From contig NZ_JBHZRC010000005.1 of the NCBI RefSeq assembly GCF_043641075.1, positions 1 to 64,000 of the forward strand: DNA of 64,000 nt, given 5' to 3'. This document shows positions 28,001 to 36,944 of the stretch, piece after piece (position 1 is the stretch's first letter; every line of letters begins with the position of its first letter). Below the pieces are notes generated by a model that did no database searches, was not told where the DNA came from, and saw only the letters and a list, made by a program, of their open reading frames with translations. The stretch is from Bacillus_BD oryzisoli_A. Lineage in GTDB: Bacteria; Bacillota; Bacilli; Bacillales; Cytobacillaceae. The position numbers and the translations under genes are program-made.

Positions 28001-28069
28001 GAAAATTCTGTTATATAATACTGTACAGAGGACGATGAATGTTTTATAACAGGGAGGGGATTCATTAAT

Positions 28070-29665
28070 ATGTCCACACAAAAGGTTGGAATTCAAATTG
28101 TCGGAAAATTATTGCCGGGCTATGAGACGATCTTATCTCCAGATGCATTAAGTTTTATCGAGCAGTTGGAAGAGAGATTCGGTAAACGGCGTAAGGAGCT
28201 GCTTAAACAAAGACAAGTAAGGCAAAAGGAGATTGATCAAGGAAAGCTGCCAGATTTTCTGCCTGAAACCGCTCATATTCGAAATGGAGATTGGACCATT
28301 CGGCCGCTTCCGAAGGATCTTCAAGACCGACGTGTGGAAATAACCGGACCAACCGATCGAAAGATGATTATCAATGCTCTCAATTCCGGTGCTAAAGTCT
28401 TCATGGCGGATTGCGAGGATGCCACTGCTCCGACATGGAGAAATATGATTGAAGGGCAGATTAACCTACGAGATGCCGTAAGGAGAACAATTTCTTTTCA
28501 TAATCCTGCCGGAAAAGAATACAAATTAAAGGAACAAACCGCCGTGCTTCTGGTACGCCCAAGGGGATTCCATTTAGAGGAAAAGAATATTCTTTTAGAC
28601 GGCCAGCCTATTTCCGGAAGTCTTCTTGATTTTGGCTTGTACTTTTTCCATAATGCAAAGCAGCTAATCGAACGGGGTACGGGTCCATATTTTTATCTTC
28701 CGAAGCTTGAAAGCCACCATGAAGCAAGATTGTGGAATGATGTCTTCGTCTTTGCACAGGATTATCTGAATATCCCGCAAGGTACCATCAAGGCAACGGT
28801 ATTAATTGAAACCATCATGGCTGCCTTTGAAATGGACGAAATTCTCTATGAACTGAGGGACCACTCAGCGGGCTTGAATTGCGGAAGATGGGATTATATT
28901 TTCAGTTATTTGAAAAAGCTGCGTAATCAGGATCATGTTATTTTACCTGATCGCTCACAGGTCACAATGACTGTTCCATTTATGAGATCCTATTCTTTAT
29001 TAACGATTCAAACCTGTCATCGAAGAAAGGCTCCGGCCATTGGCGGAATGGCTGCACAAATTCCGGTCAGCGGGAATCCAAGAGCAAATGAGGAAGCATT
29101 TGCGAAGGTTCGTGCCGATAAAGAACGTGAAGCACGTGATGGTCATGATGGAACATGGGTAGCACATCCAGGCTTAGTACCAGTAGCGATGGAGGTATTT
29201 AATCGTGAAATGCCTGAAGCTAACCAAATACATTCATCAAAGCAGCAATCGATTAAGGTGAATGCAAGCCATTTATTGGCTGTGCCAACGGGAACGATTA
29301 CTGAAGCTGGGTTACGCATGAATATCAAAGTCGGTATTCAATATATCGCTTCCTGGTTATGTGGTAGAGGTGCAGCACCGCTCTATCATTTAATGGAAGA
29401 CGCTGCAACCGCTGAAATTAGTAGAGCACAGGTTTGGCAATGGATTCGTCATCCAAAGGGTGTATTGGATGATGGAAGAAAAGTAACAGCAGAGATGTAT
29501 GAAAGATTAAAAACAGAAGAGCTGGAAAACGTCAAATCAGAAATCGGTGCAGAGGCCTATCAAAATGGCCGTTTCAATGAAGCGATTCAATTATTTGATA
29601 GGCTGATTCTTAGAGATGAATTTGTGGATTTTCTAACCTTACCTGGTTATGAAATTTTAGAGTGA
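28070..29665 (+). CDS. aceB: Malate synthase A
   Basis: Malate synthase condenses glyoxylate with acetyl-CoA to malate, the second glyoxylate-shunt step, allowing growth on acetate or fatty acids. The 531 residues match the type A enzyme. Visible motifs are VEITGPTDRKMIINALNSGA near residue 90, FMADCEDATAPTW near residue 118, the catalytic-region arginine in LLVRPRGFHL, ATVLIETIMAAFEMDEILYE with GLNCGRWDYIFS (residues ~245-285), and DGTWVAHPGLVP near residue 360. A gggaggggat site precedes the ATG. It lies 168 bases upstream of aceA. B. subtilis 168 lacks the shunt, so this is an addition to the conserved gene order. Confidence 0.96.
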   Translation: MSTQKVGIQIVGKLLPGYETILSPDALSFIEQLEERFGKRRKELLKQRQVRQKEIDQGKLPDFLPETAHIRNGDWTIRPLPKDLQDRRVEITGPTDRKMIINALNSGAKVFMADCEDATAPTWRNMIEGQINLRDAVRRTISFHNPAGKEYKLKEQTAVLLVRPRGFHLEEKNILLDGQPISGSLLDFGLYFFHNAKQLIERGTGPYFYLPKLESHHEARLWNDVFVFAQDYLNIPQGTIKATVLIETIMAAFEMDEILYELRDHSAGLNCGRWDYIFSYLKKLRNQDHVILPDRSQVTMTVPFMRSYSLLTIQTCHRRKAPAIGGMAAQIPVSGNPRANEEAFAKVRADKEREARDGHDGTWVAHPGLVPVAMEVFNREMPEANQIHSSKQQSIKVNASHLLAVPTGTITEAGLRMNIKVGIQYIASWLCGRGAAPLYHLMEDAATAEISRAQVWQWIRHPKGVLDDGRKVTAEMYERLKTEELENVKSEIGAEAYQNGRFNEAIQLFDRLILRDEFVDFLTLPGYEILE

Positions 29666-29673
29666 TTTTTTTG

Positions 29674-29687
29674 AACGACCGTTCGTT
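29674..29687 (+). promoter_or_regulatory. TetR-type inverted repeat between aceB and aceA
   Basis: aacgaccgttcgtt is an inverted repeat (aacga / tcgtt) of the style bound by TetR-family repressors. It starts nine bases after the aceB stop and lies about 145 bases upstream of aceA. The regulator is not in the window and the role is inferred. Confidence 0.4.
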
Positions 29688-29719
29688 ATAAAGTTAATAT
29701 TTCTATTAATTCATTCTAT

Positions 29720-29735
29720 AAAAAGTATACATTTT
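29720..29735 (+). promoter_or_regulatory. Candidate operator upstream of aceA, shared with aceB
   Basis: aaaaagtatacatttt repeats the motif found upstream of aceB at 27983. The palindromic centre gtatac suggests a dimeric DNA-binding protein. Same caveats as for the aceB copy. Confidence 0.45.
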
Positions 29736-29832
29736 GGTCAATAGATTAGTAGATTCATAGGAAAACATACTCGTCGTTCTCTATGTGATGAATTTTGAAT
29801 CTATTCTGTATGAACAAAGGAGATGTTTGTAG

Positions 29833-31113
29833 ATGGTACAAAATCGTGTTCAACAATTAAAAGAAAGCTGGAGAAATGAAGAAAGATGGAAAGGGATTAA
29901 AAGACCATATACAGCCGAGGAAGTTATTAAGCTGAGAGGTTCGATTGATATCGAACATACATTGGCAAGACGAGGTGCAGAGAAGCTTTGGAAAATGATC
30001 AATGAAGAGGATTATGTTGCTGCACTTGGTGCTTTGACTGGTAATCAGGCTGTCCAACAGGTAAAGGCAGGCCTTAAGGCTATCTATTTAAGTGGCTGGC
30101 AGGTTGCAGCAGATGCAAACCTTTCCGGGCATATGTATCCTGACCAAAGCTTATATCCGGCAAACAGTGTACCGCATGTAGTAAAGCGTATCAATCAGGC
30201 TCTCCAGCGTGCAGACCAAATTCATCATGTAGAAGGCGATAGAAGAATTGATTGGTTCGCACCAATCATGGCGGATGCTGAAGCAGGCTTTGGCGGACAG
30301 TTGAACTGCTTTGAATTAATGAAGAGTATGATTGAAGCCGGCGCAGCAGGAGTTCATTTTGAGGATCAGCTCTCCTCTGAGAAAAAATGCGGCCATTTAG
30401 GCGGGAAGGTACTACTTCCGACTCAAACAGCGGTTCGAAATTTAGTTGCAGCTCGTCTTGCGGCAGATGTAATGGGTGTTCCGACGATTCTCGTGGCCCG
30501 TACAGATGCAAATGCAGCAGATTTAATTACAAGTGATGTGGATCCATATGATGCACCGTTTATTACAGGGGAGAGAACATCAGAAGGGTTCTTCCGCACA
30601 AAGGCTGGCTTAGATCAGGCCATCGCACGTGGGCTTGCATATGCACCGTATGCCGATCTGGTTTGGTGTGAGACATCTGAACCGAACCTTGAAGAAGCAA
30701 GACGATTTGCTCAGGCAATTCACGAGAAATACCCAGGCAAACCGTTAGCTTATAACTGTTCACCATCCTTTAACTGGGAGCAAAAGCTTGATAAGCAAAC
30801 CATTGCAGAGTTCCAGAAGGAGCTTGGTAAAATGGGCTATAAATTCCAGTTTGTTACACTTGCAGGCTTCCATGCGTTGAATCACAGCATGTTTGAACTA
30901 GCACGCGGCTATCGTGATTATGGTATGGCAGCATACTCTGCATTACAGCAGGCAGAATTCGGCAGCGAGCAATACGGCTATACGGCTACAAGACATCAAA
31001 GGGAAGTAGGAACAGGCTATTTCGACCAGGTTTCAATGATTGTTACAGGCGGACAGTCATCTACAACGGCTCTAAAAGGTTCAACAGAAGCCGAGCAGTT
31101 TAACTCTAAATAA
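29833..31113 (+). CDS. aceA: Isocitrate lyase
   Basis: Isocitrate lyase splits isocitrate into succinate and glyoxylate, the entry step of the glyoxylate shunt. The 426-residue length fits the short bacterial form. The catalytic signature KKCGHLGGKVL with its active-site cysteine lies near residue 185; LSGWQVAADANLSGHMYPDQ near residue 88 and YNCSPSFNWEQKL near residue 308 are further substrate-site motifs. An acaaaggagatg site precedes the ATG. Cytoplasmic tetramer in the family. A strong terminator follows. Confidence 0.97.
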   Translation: MVQNRVQQLKESWRNEERWKGIKRPYTAEEVIKLRGSIDIEHTLARRGAEKLWKMINEEDYVAALGALTGNQAVQQVKAGLKAIYLSGWQVAADANLSGHMYPDQSLYPANSVPHVVKRINQALQRADQIHHVEGDRRIDWFAPIMADAEAGFGGQLNCFELMKSMIEAGAAGVHFEDQLSSEKKCGHLGGKVLLPTQTAVRNLVAARLAADVMGVPTILVARTDANAADLITSDVDPYDAPFITGERTSEGFFRTKAGLDQAIARGLAYAPYADLVWCETSEPNLEEARRFAQAIHEKYPGKPLAYNCSPSFNWEQKLDKQTIAEFQKELGKMGYKFQFVTLAGFHALNHSMFELARGYRDYGMAAYSALQQAEFGSEQYGYTATRHQREVGTGYFDQVSMIVTGGQSSTTALKGSTEAEQFNSK

Positions 31114-31125
31114 AGTTGTCCATGC

Positions 31126-31158
31126 AATCCCCTCTTTTATCCGAAGAGGGGATTTTTT
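31126..31158 (+). terminator. Rho-independent terminator after aceA
   Basis: aatcccctcttt / agaggggatt stem with ttttatccg-type loop region and six T. Confidence 0.9.
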
Positions 31159-31248
31159 GATTTGAGGATGGAAAAGCTGATATTATTCACTTGTAGAGAA
31201 TTAGAAACATACATAATAGTAGGTTCATTAGTCAAGGAGGTGTGGCAA

Positions 31249-31686
31249 ATGCCGAAACCAGACGTTGAAGAGTATCTTCAGCAAGGCATTCATGGTCCAA
31301 AGGAGACGAATCCCGATGAAAGAAGAAAGTACCTAGGGACATTACGTGAAAGAATCGAAGTTGCCCTAACACAGGGGCAGGTAATGGAAGAGGAGATTTA
31401 CAGCGATGTGGAGCAGGAAATGAAGGAGCATCCGCAAACACATCTATATTTAAATGGACATATCGATTACAGCTATTTATCGAAATATATTAAAAAGGCC
31501 AATCAAAATAACATTGAGTTCACTATAGTGACCAACAATGAGCATAACACGGATATTGGCTTAATTCTTGCTCATTCAGATGCTGTTAATAAAGAAAATA
31601 TTCTAGTCACAAGAAAACCAGCCTTTACAGAGGTGCAGGAAGAGAAAAAGGGAGTATTTTCCTTTTTTAAAAAACTAATCCCATAA
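31249..31686 (+). CDS. YueI family protein (DUF1694)
   Basis: This 145-residue soluble protein matches the DUF1694/YueI family: GRRKYLGTLRERIEVALT-like start (ERRKYLGTLRERIEVALTQG near residue 25-44), then HLYLNGHIDYSYLSKYIKKA and FTIVTNNEHNTDIGLILA. The family fold resembles pterin- or ribosome-associated folds, but no function is established to my knowledge. ATG 31249 is chosen because a perfect aaggaggtg site precedes it; the frame extends upstream without support. It stands alone between two terminators. Confidence 0.8.
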   Translation: MPKPDVEEYLQQGIHGPKETNPDERRKYLGTLRERIEVALTQGQVMEEEIYSDVEQEMKEHPQTHLYLNGHIDYSYLSKYIKKANQNNIEFTIVTNNEHNTDIGLILAHSDAVNKENILVTRKPAFTEVQEEKKGVFSFFKKLIP

Positions 31687-31693
31687 TAAAAAA

Positions 31694-31735
31694 AGTGTCA
31701 GGTATTGTCTAATAAGCAGGCCTGACACTCTTGTT
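31694..31735 (+). terminator. Terminator with tgtcagg core after the YueI gene
   Basis: agtgtcagg (31694-31702) pairs with cctgacact (31721-31729), followed by cttgttt. The tgtcagg core is shared with the repeats at 37502 and 47036. Confidence 0.65.
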
Positions 31736-31803
31736 TAGCATACTAAAGTTTGATATTATCAAATTATTGTGTGATTGTTCGAATACTGTAGGAGGTGACC
31801 AAA

Positions 31804-32094
31804 TTGACAAAAATTACAATTGATGAAGTGAAGCATGTGGCGAATTTAGCAAGACTTGGGATTACTGATGAAGAGGCTGAAAAGTTTGCTGAACAGCTAG
31901 GTGCCATTATTACCTTTGCTGAACAGCTGAATGAACTTGACACTGACAATGTAGAGCCAACTTCACACGTATTAGATATGAAAAATGTTATGCGTGAGGA
32001 TATAGCAAAGCCTGGTCTGCCGGTTGAAGAAGTATTGAAAAATGCTCCAGCCCATGAATACGGACAAATAAAAGTACCAGCCATTATTGAGTAA
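31804..32094 (+). CDS. gatC: Asp-tRNA(Asn)/Glu-tRNA(Gln) amidotransferase subunit C
   Basis: GatC is the small scaffold subunit of GatCAB, which turns mischarged Glu-tRNA(Gln) into Gln-tRNA(Gln). The 96 residues include ITIDEVKHVANLARLGITDE and the VMREDIAKPGLPVEEVLKNA segment that wraps around GatA. TTG 31804 is chosen: a perfect aggaggtga site ends just before it, and the resulting length equals B. subtilis GatC. gatA follows 14 bases later. Confidence 0.95.
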   Translation: MTKITIDEVKHVANLARLGITDEEAEKFAEQLGAIITFAEQLNELDTDNVEPTSHVLDMKNVMREDIAKPGLPVEEVLKNAPAHEYGQIKVPAIIE

Positions 32095-32108
32095 GGAGGA
32101 GAGGCCCT

Positions 32109-33566
32109 GTGAGTTTGTTTGATCATAAAGTATCAGATCTACATGAGCTGCTACATAAAAAAGAAATTACAGTGTCTGATCTTGTCGATGAATCGTATAA
32201 ACGAATTCAAGAAGTAGATGACAAGGTACAGGCCTTTTTAACGTTAGATGAGGAAAGAGCCCGGGAAACGGCGAAAAGTCTAGATAATAAAATAGGGACA
32301 GACGAATCTAAAGGATTGCTGTTTGGGATGCCAATCGGCGTGAAGGATAATATTGTGACAAAGGATTTACGTACAACCTGCGCCAGCAAGATTCTTGAAA
32401 ACTTTGACCCTATCTACAATGCAACGGTAGTTGATCATTTACATAAAGCAGAAACGATTACAATCGGTAAATTAAATATGGATGAATTTGCAATGGGTTC
32501 TTCCAATGAAAACTCTGGATTCCAAAAGACCTTTAACCCATGGAATCTAGAAAAGGTTCCAGGAGGCTCATCAGGTGGCTCTGCGGCAGCTGTTGCAGCT
32601 GGAGAAGTGCCTTTTTCATTGGGTTCCGATACAGGCGGTTCCATTAGACAACCGGCTTCCTTCTGTGGTGTTGTAGGATTAAAGCCGACATATGGCCGTG
32701 TATCCCGATTCGGTTTAGTGGCATTTGCCTCTTCATTAGATCAAATTGGTCCAATTACGAGAAACGTTGAAGATAATGCGTACTTACTTCAGGCTATTTC
32801 CGGTCTTGATCCGATGGATTCTACTTCAGCAAATGTTGAAGTACCAAATTTTGTCCAAGCATTAACAGGCGATGTTAAGGGATTAAGAATTGCTGTGCCT
32901 AAGGAATACTTAGGTGAGGGTGTTGAAGAAGAAGTACGTCAATCTGTTTTAGATGCATTGAAAGTATTAGAAAAGCAGGGTGCGGTTTGGGAAGAAGTGT
33001 CACTGCCTCATTCTAAGTATGCTTTAGCTACTTACTATTTACTTTCATCCTCTGAAGCATCAGCCAACCTGTCCCGCTTTGACGGTGTCCGCTACGGCTA
33101 TCGTTCACCAAACGCTGAAACGCTGATAGACTTGTATAAGAATACAAGAGCAGAGGGATTTGGCGATGAGGTTAAGCGTCGTATCATGCTTGGAACCTTT
33201 GCATTAAGCTCCGGGTATTATGATGCTTATTATAAAAAAGCACAGAAAGCTCGTACGTTGATTAAGAAGGATTTCGAAGATGTATTTGAAAAATATGATG
33301 TTATTGTAGGGCCGACTACACCAACACCTGCTTTCTCAATTGGTTCAAAGATCTCTGATCCATTAACCATGTATATCAATGATATTTTAACGATTCCTGT
33401 TAACCTGGCAGGAGTGCCGGGAATTTCTGTTCCTTGTGGATTTAGTAATGGAATGCCGCTAGGATTGCAGATTATTGGAAAGCATTTTGATGAAAGTACC
33501 GTTTACCGCGTTGCCCATGCGTATGAGCAGGCAACAGATTATCATAAGCAAAAGCCTGCACTGTAA
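32109..33566 (+). CDS. gatA: Asp-tRNA(Asn)/Glu-tRNA(Gln) amidotransferase subunit A
   Basis: GatA is the amidase subunit that releases ammonia from glutamine. The 485-residue protein shows the amidase signature: the catalytic Lys in GVKDNIVT near residue 78, the cis-Ser and loop in VPGGSSGGSAAAVAAG near residue 152-167, and the nucleophilic Ser in SDTGGSIRQPASFCG near residue 175. The start GTG follows aaggaggaga. Operon gatCAB with tight spacing. Confidence 0.97.
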   Translation: MSLFDHKVSDLHELLHKKEITVSDLVDESYKRIQEVDDKVQAFLTLDEERARETAKSLDNKIGTDESKGLLFGMPIGVKDNIVTKDLRTTCASKILENFDPIYNATVVDHLHKAETITIGKLNMDEFAMGSSNENSGFQKTFNPWNLEKVPGGSSGGSAAAVAAGEVPFSLGSDTGGSIRQPASFCGVVGLKPTYGRVSRFGLVAFASSLDQIGPITRNVEDNAYLLQAISGLDPMDSTSANVEVPNFVQALTGDVKGLRIAVPKEYLGEGVEEEVRQSVLDALKVLEKQGAVWEEVSLPHSKYALATYYLLSSSEASANLSRFDGVRYGYRSPNAETLIDLYKNTRAEGFGDEVKRRIMLGTFALSSGYYDAYYKKAQKARTLIKKDFEDVFEKYDVIVGPTTPTPAFSIGSKISDPLTMYINDILTIPVNLAGVPGISVPCGFSNGMPLGLQIIGKHFDESTVYRVAHAYEQATDYHKQKPAL

Positions 33567-33578
33567 GGGGGGAGAACA

Positions 33579-35006
33579 TTGGAATTTGAAACGATAATTG
33601 GACTTGAAGTCCATGTGGAATTAAAAACAGACTCAAAAATCTTTTCAGCGAGTCCCAATCAATTTGGAGCAGAGCCGAATACAAATACATCTGTCATCGA
33701 ACTAGGTTATCCAGGCGTGCTGCCTGTTTTAAACAAAAAGGTAGTCGATTATGGTATGAAGGCTTGTATGGCATTAAACTGCGAAGTAGCATCTGAAACA
33801 AAATTTGACCGAAAAAACTATTTTTACCCGGATAATCCAAAGGCGTATCAAATCTCACAATTTGATAAACCAATTGGTGAACACGGATGGATTGAAATTG
33901 AAGTGGATGGCTATAAGAAGAAGATTGGTATTACCCGTATTCATTTAGAGGAAGATGCTGGTAAATTGAATCATGGTCCTGGTTATTCACTTTGTGATTA
34001 TAATCGCCAGGGAACACCGTTAATTGAGATTGTATCGGAGCCGGATATCCGTACCCCAAATGAAGCGTATGCTTATTTGGAAAAATTGAAATCAATCATT
34101 CAATATACAGGTGTATCTGATTGTAAAATGGAAGAGGGTTCACTACGCTGTGATGCCAATATCTCACTTCGCCCAGTAGGCCAAGAAAAGTTTGGTACGA
34201 AAGCAGAGTTAAAGAACTTAAACTCCTTTAACTTTGTCCGTAAAGGTCTTGAATATGAAGAAAAAAGACAGGCACAGGTATTACGTTCAGGCGGTGTTAT
34301 TGAGCAGGAAACACGTCGTTATGACGAAGCAACCAATACAACGATCCTTATGCGTGTAAAAGAAGGATCTGACGACTATCGTTATTTCCCAGAGCCTGAC
34401 TTATTAGATATTTATATCGATGAAGAATGGAAGGCACGTGTTCGTGCAGAAATTCCAGAGCTTCCGGATGAACGCAAAAAACGTTACGTGGAAGACCTTG
34501 GACTGCCAGCATACGATGCGGCCGTTTTAACAGTAACAAAAGAAATGTCTGATTTCTTTGAAGCAACTGTTCAAGCAGGTGCAGATGCAAAGCTTGCTTC
34601 TAACTGGATCATGGGTGATGTTTCAGCATACTTGAATGCGGAACAAAAGGAGTTACATGAAGTGGCGCTTACTCCGGAATCGCTTGCCGGCATGATTAAA
34701 TTAATCCAGGACGGTACGATTTCATCCAAAATTGCGAAAACTGTTTTTAAAGAGTTAATTGAAAACGGCGGCGATGCTGCAACGGTTGTTAAAGAAAAAG
34801 GACTTGTACAGGTTTCTGATGAAGGCGCCCTTCTAAAATGGGTAACTGAAGCAATTGATGCGAATCCGAAGTCAGTTGAAGACTTTAAAAATGGAAAAGC
34901 AAAGGCGATTGGCTCCCTAGTTGGACAAGTCATGAAAGCATCAAAAGGACAAGCAAACCCACAAATGGTTAATAAGCTTTTGATGGAAGAATTACAAAAA
35001 CGTTAA
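33579..35006 (+). CDS. gatB: Asp-tRNA(Asn)/Glu-tRNA(Gln) amidotransferase subunit B
   Basis: GatB binds the tRNA, activates the carboxyl group and transfers ammonia. The 475-residue length is standard. The signature YPDNPKAYQISQFDKPIGEH lies near residue 85; HLEEDAGKLNH, DYNRQGTPLIEIVSEPD and MEEGSLRCDANIS are also conserved; the C-terminal helical YqeY-like tail ends KALLMEELQKR-type (NKLLMEELQKR). The TTG start follows aaggggggaga. A terminator follows the stop by seven bases. Confidence 0.97.
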   Translation: MEFETIIGLEVHVELKTDSKIFSASPNQFGAEPNTNTSVIELGYPGVLPVLNKKVVDYGMKACMALNCEVASETKFDRKNYFYPDNPKAYQISQFDKPIGEHGWIEIEVDGYKKKIGITRIHLEEDAGKLNHGPGYSLCDYNRQGTPLIEIVSEPDIRTPNEAYAYLEKLKSIIQYTGVSDCKMEEGSLRCDANISLRPVGQEKFGTKAELKNLNSFNFVRKGLEYEEKRQAQVLRSGGVIEQETRRYDEATNTTILMRVKEGSDDYRYFPEPDLLDIYIDEEWKARVRAEIPELPDERKKRYVEDLGLPAYDAAVLTVTKEMSDFFEATVQAGADAKLASNWIMGDVSAYLNAEQKELHEVALTPESLAGMIKLIQDGTISSKIAKTVFKELIENGGDAATVVKEKGLVQVSDEGALLKWVTEAIDANPKSVEDFKNGKAKAIGSLVGQVMKASKGQANPQMVNKLLMEELQKR

Positions 35007-35012
35007 ATAGGT

Positions 35013-35046
35013 AAAAAGCTGATGGAGGATTCCATCAGCTTTTTTT
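35013..35046 (+). terminator. Rho-independent terminator after gatCAB
   Basis: aaaagctgatgga / tccatcagctttt stem with a ggat loop and seven T. Confidence 0.92.
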
Positions 35047-35102
35047 GATAATATGTCTTTTAAATCCGACAAATTTATCTTTGATTTCCCGGGAAAAGAT
35101 AG

Positions 35103-35147
35103 AAAAAGACAAAAAGGAGGGCTTCAATGCCTTCCTTTTTGTCTTTT
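35103..35147 (-). terminator. Bidirectional terminator between gatB and putP
   Basis: aaaaagacaaaaaggaggg and ccttcctttttgtctttt form a long stem that reaches the putP stop codon. On the minus strand it ends in a T run and should terminate putP; it can also back up the gatB terminator. Confidence 0.8.
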
Positions 35148-36642
35148 ATTGTTTATCGTGTTTAAGTAAAGCAATACTTTCGTTAAATGATTTCTCGACT
35201 GAATCGTTATGCTTGAAGGTCATTAAGCTGACAACGACTGAGAAAATCAGGTTAATAATAAACCCAGGGACAATTTCATATAACTGGAATGGAATGACAC
35301 CTGCTTCTGTTAAGTTAGCCCAAAGGATAACGGTAACAGCGCCGGAAACCATACCTGCAATGGCTCCCCAGTTTGTCATTTTTCTCCAGAATAAGCTTAA
35401 GATGATGACAGGACCGAATGATCCTCCAAAACCCGCCCATGCATAGGCTACTAGATTTAGGATTGTATTATCTTGTTCAAAAGCTAGAATGGCAGCAACT
35501 ACTGATACGACTAGAACGGCCATTCTTCCTAAGAAGACATATTCTTTATCGCTGCCATCTTTGCGCAATAACACTTTGTACAAGTCCTCTACTAATGCAC
35601 TTGAGGTGACAATTAATTGGGAAGAAACGGTACTCATGATGGCTGCAAGAACAGCTGCTAATAAGAATCCGGCTACAAGTGGATGAAATAGAATTTGACC
35701 CAATGTAATGAATACTGCCTCAGGATTACTTAATGTATACTCTGTATGCTTTTCAAAAAAGGCGATACCAATTAGGGCTGTAAGAATAGTTCCAATCAAG
35801 GAAAAAATCATCCAGCTCATCCCAATTCTTCGTGCACTTTTTATTTCCCTGACCGTCGTAATCGCCATAAAGCGGACAATGATATGTGGCTGTCCGAAAT
35901 ATCCGAGTCCCCAAGCCATAGCGGAAACGATACCAATTAAGGTCGTTCCTTTAAAAAGATCAAGATGCGTAGGATCAATTGCCTTAATCGTGTCTAGTGT
36001 TTCAACAGGCCCGCCAGTATGGAATATGGCAAGAGCGGGAACAAGTAAAAGGGCAATCACCATCATAAGTCCTTGGAGAAAATCGGTATAGCTTACGGCT
36101 AAGAATCCTCCAAAAAGAGTATAGGCAACTGTAACACCGCCAACAATAAGTAATCCGGCATGATAACTAATACCAAAGGAATTTTCAAAGAATACACCGC
36201 CGGAAACCATTCCTGAAGAGACGTAGAAAGTGAAAAAGACGAGGATAACAATACCTGAAACAATTCTTAACAGTTTTGTTGTATCGTGAAATCGGTTTTC
36301 TAAATAACTTGGAATTGTAATCGAGTCATTCGCCACTTGTGTGTAAGCGCGCAGCCGCGGTGCAACAAAGAACCAGTTACAATAGGCGCCAATGGTAAGA
36401 CCTATGGCAATCCATGCATCGGCAAGTCCTGTGACATACACTCCACCCGGCAAGCCCATTAAGAGCCATCCGCTCATATCTGCTGCACCGGCACTTAAAG
36501 CTGTCACAGCTGGTCCAAGAGAGCGTCCGCCAAGCATATAATCAGTTAAATTTTGCGTTTTCCTATAGGCATACCAACCAATCCACAACATGGCCGCAAG
36601 ATAAAAGACAATGGCTATCAGTTGATAGGTTTCGTTTGACAT
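35146..36642 (-). CDS. putP: Sodium/proline symporter (PutP/OpuE family)
   Basis: This 498-residue membrane protein of the sodium:solute symporter family should import proline with Na+. It has about thirteen hydrophobic segments; conserved stretches are YMLGGRSLGPAVTALSAGAA DMSGWLLMGLPG-type (residues ~37-67, quoted in two parts), GGFLAVSYTDFLQGLMM near residue 190, GYFGQPHIIVRFMA near residue 245, and ILAFEQDNTILNLVAYAW. In B. subtilis the osmoprotective proline transporter opuE lies beside gatCAB, so osmotic uptake is as likely as catabolic use; no put genes for proline breakdown are nearby. Start ATG 36642 follows an aaaggagaa site. Confidence 0.9.
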   Translation of the reverse strand: MSNETYQLIAIVFYLAAMLWIGWYAYRKTQNLTDYMLGGRSLGPAVTALSAGAADMSGWLLMGLPGGVYVTGLADAWIAIGLTIGAYCNWFFVAPRLRAYTQVANDSITIPSYLENRFHDTTKLLRIVSGIVILVFFTFYVSSGMVSGGVFFENSFGISYHAGLLIVGGVTVAYTLFGGFLAVSYTDFLQGLMMVIALLLVPALAIFHTGGPVETLDTIKAIDPTHLDLFKGTTLIGIVSAMAWGLGYFGQPHIIVRFMAITTVREIKSARRIGMSWMIFSLIGTILTALIGIAFFEKHTEYTLSNPEAVFITLGQILFHPLVAGFLLAAVLAAIMSTVSSQLIVTSSALVEDLYKVLLRKDGSDKEYVFLGRMAVLVVSVVAAILAFEQDNTILNLVAYAWAGFGGSFGPVIILSLFWRKMTNWGAIAGMVSGAVTVILWANLTEAGVIPFQLYEIVPGFIINLIFSVVVSLMTFKHNDSVEKSFNESIALLKHDKQ

Positions 36643-36944
36643 AAAAATTCTCCTTTAAAAATCTATTATATTAATATTGTATCTTTACTATTTCTATAAT
36701 AATTTAAATGGTCTACCTTGTACAAGGGTTCACAATGTGAAATATTAAAATTATCTACATTCTTTATAAAATTCATATAACTAATAGATATAATACTTCT
36801 TTTTGGTACGTATTTATAGAATATTTCTAAAAGTTTATGATCGATTGCAAACGTAATACTTGAAATTAGCTACAGGAATATGGGTAAAATGATAGAAGTA
36901 GTAATGAAGCAATGATATTAATAGATATTGAGGTGTAACGACGG
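36643..36944. other. AT-rich divergent intergenic region
   Basis: This 302-base gap separates the divergent putP and thioredoxin-like genes and must hold both promoters. It is very AT-rich. A possible weak SigA site for the right-hand gene is ttgaaa near 36859 with taaaat near 36885, but the spacing is long. I see no repeat or RNA gene. Confidence 0.3.

Noticed and set aside
35045..36091. Plus-strand frames opposite putP
   Set aside because: Antisense to a full-length transporter gene with clear family motifs; the frames lack starts with ribosome sites.
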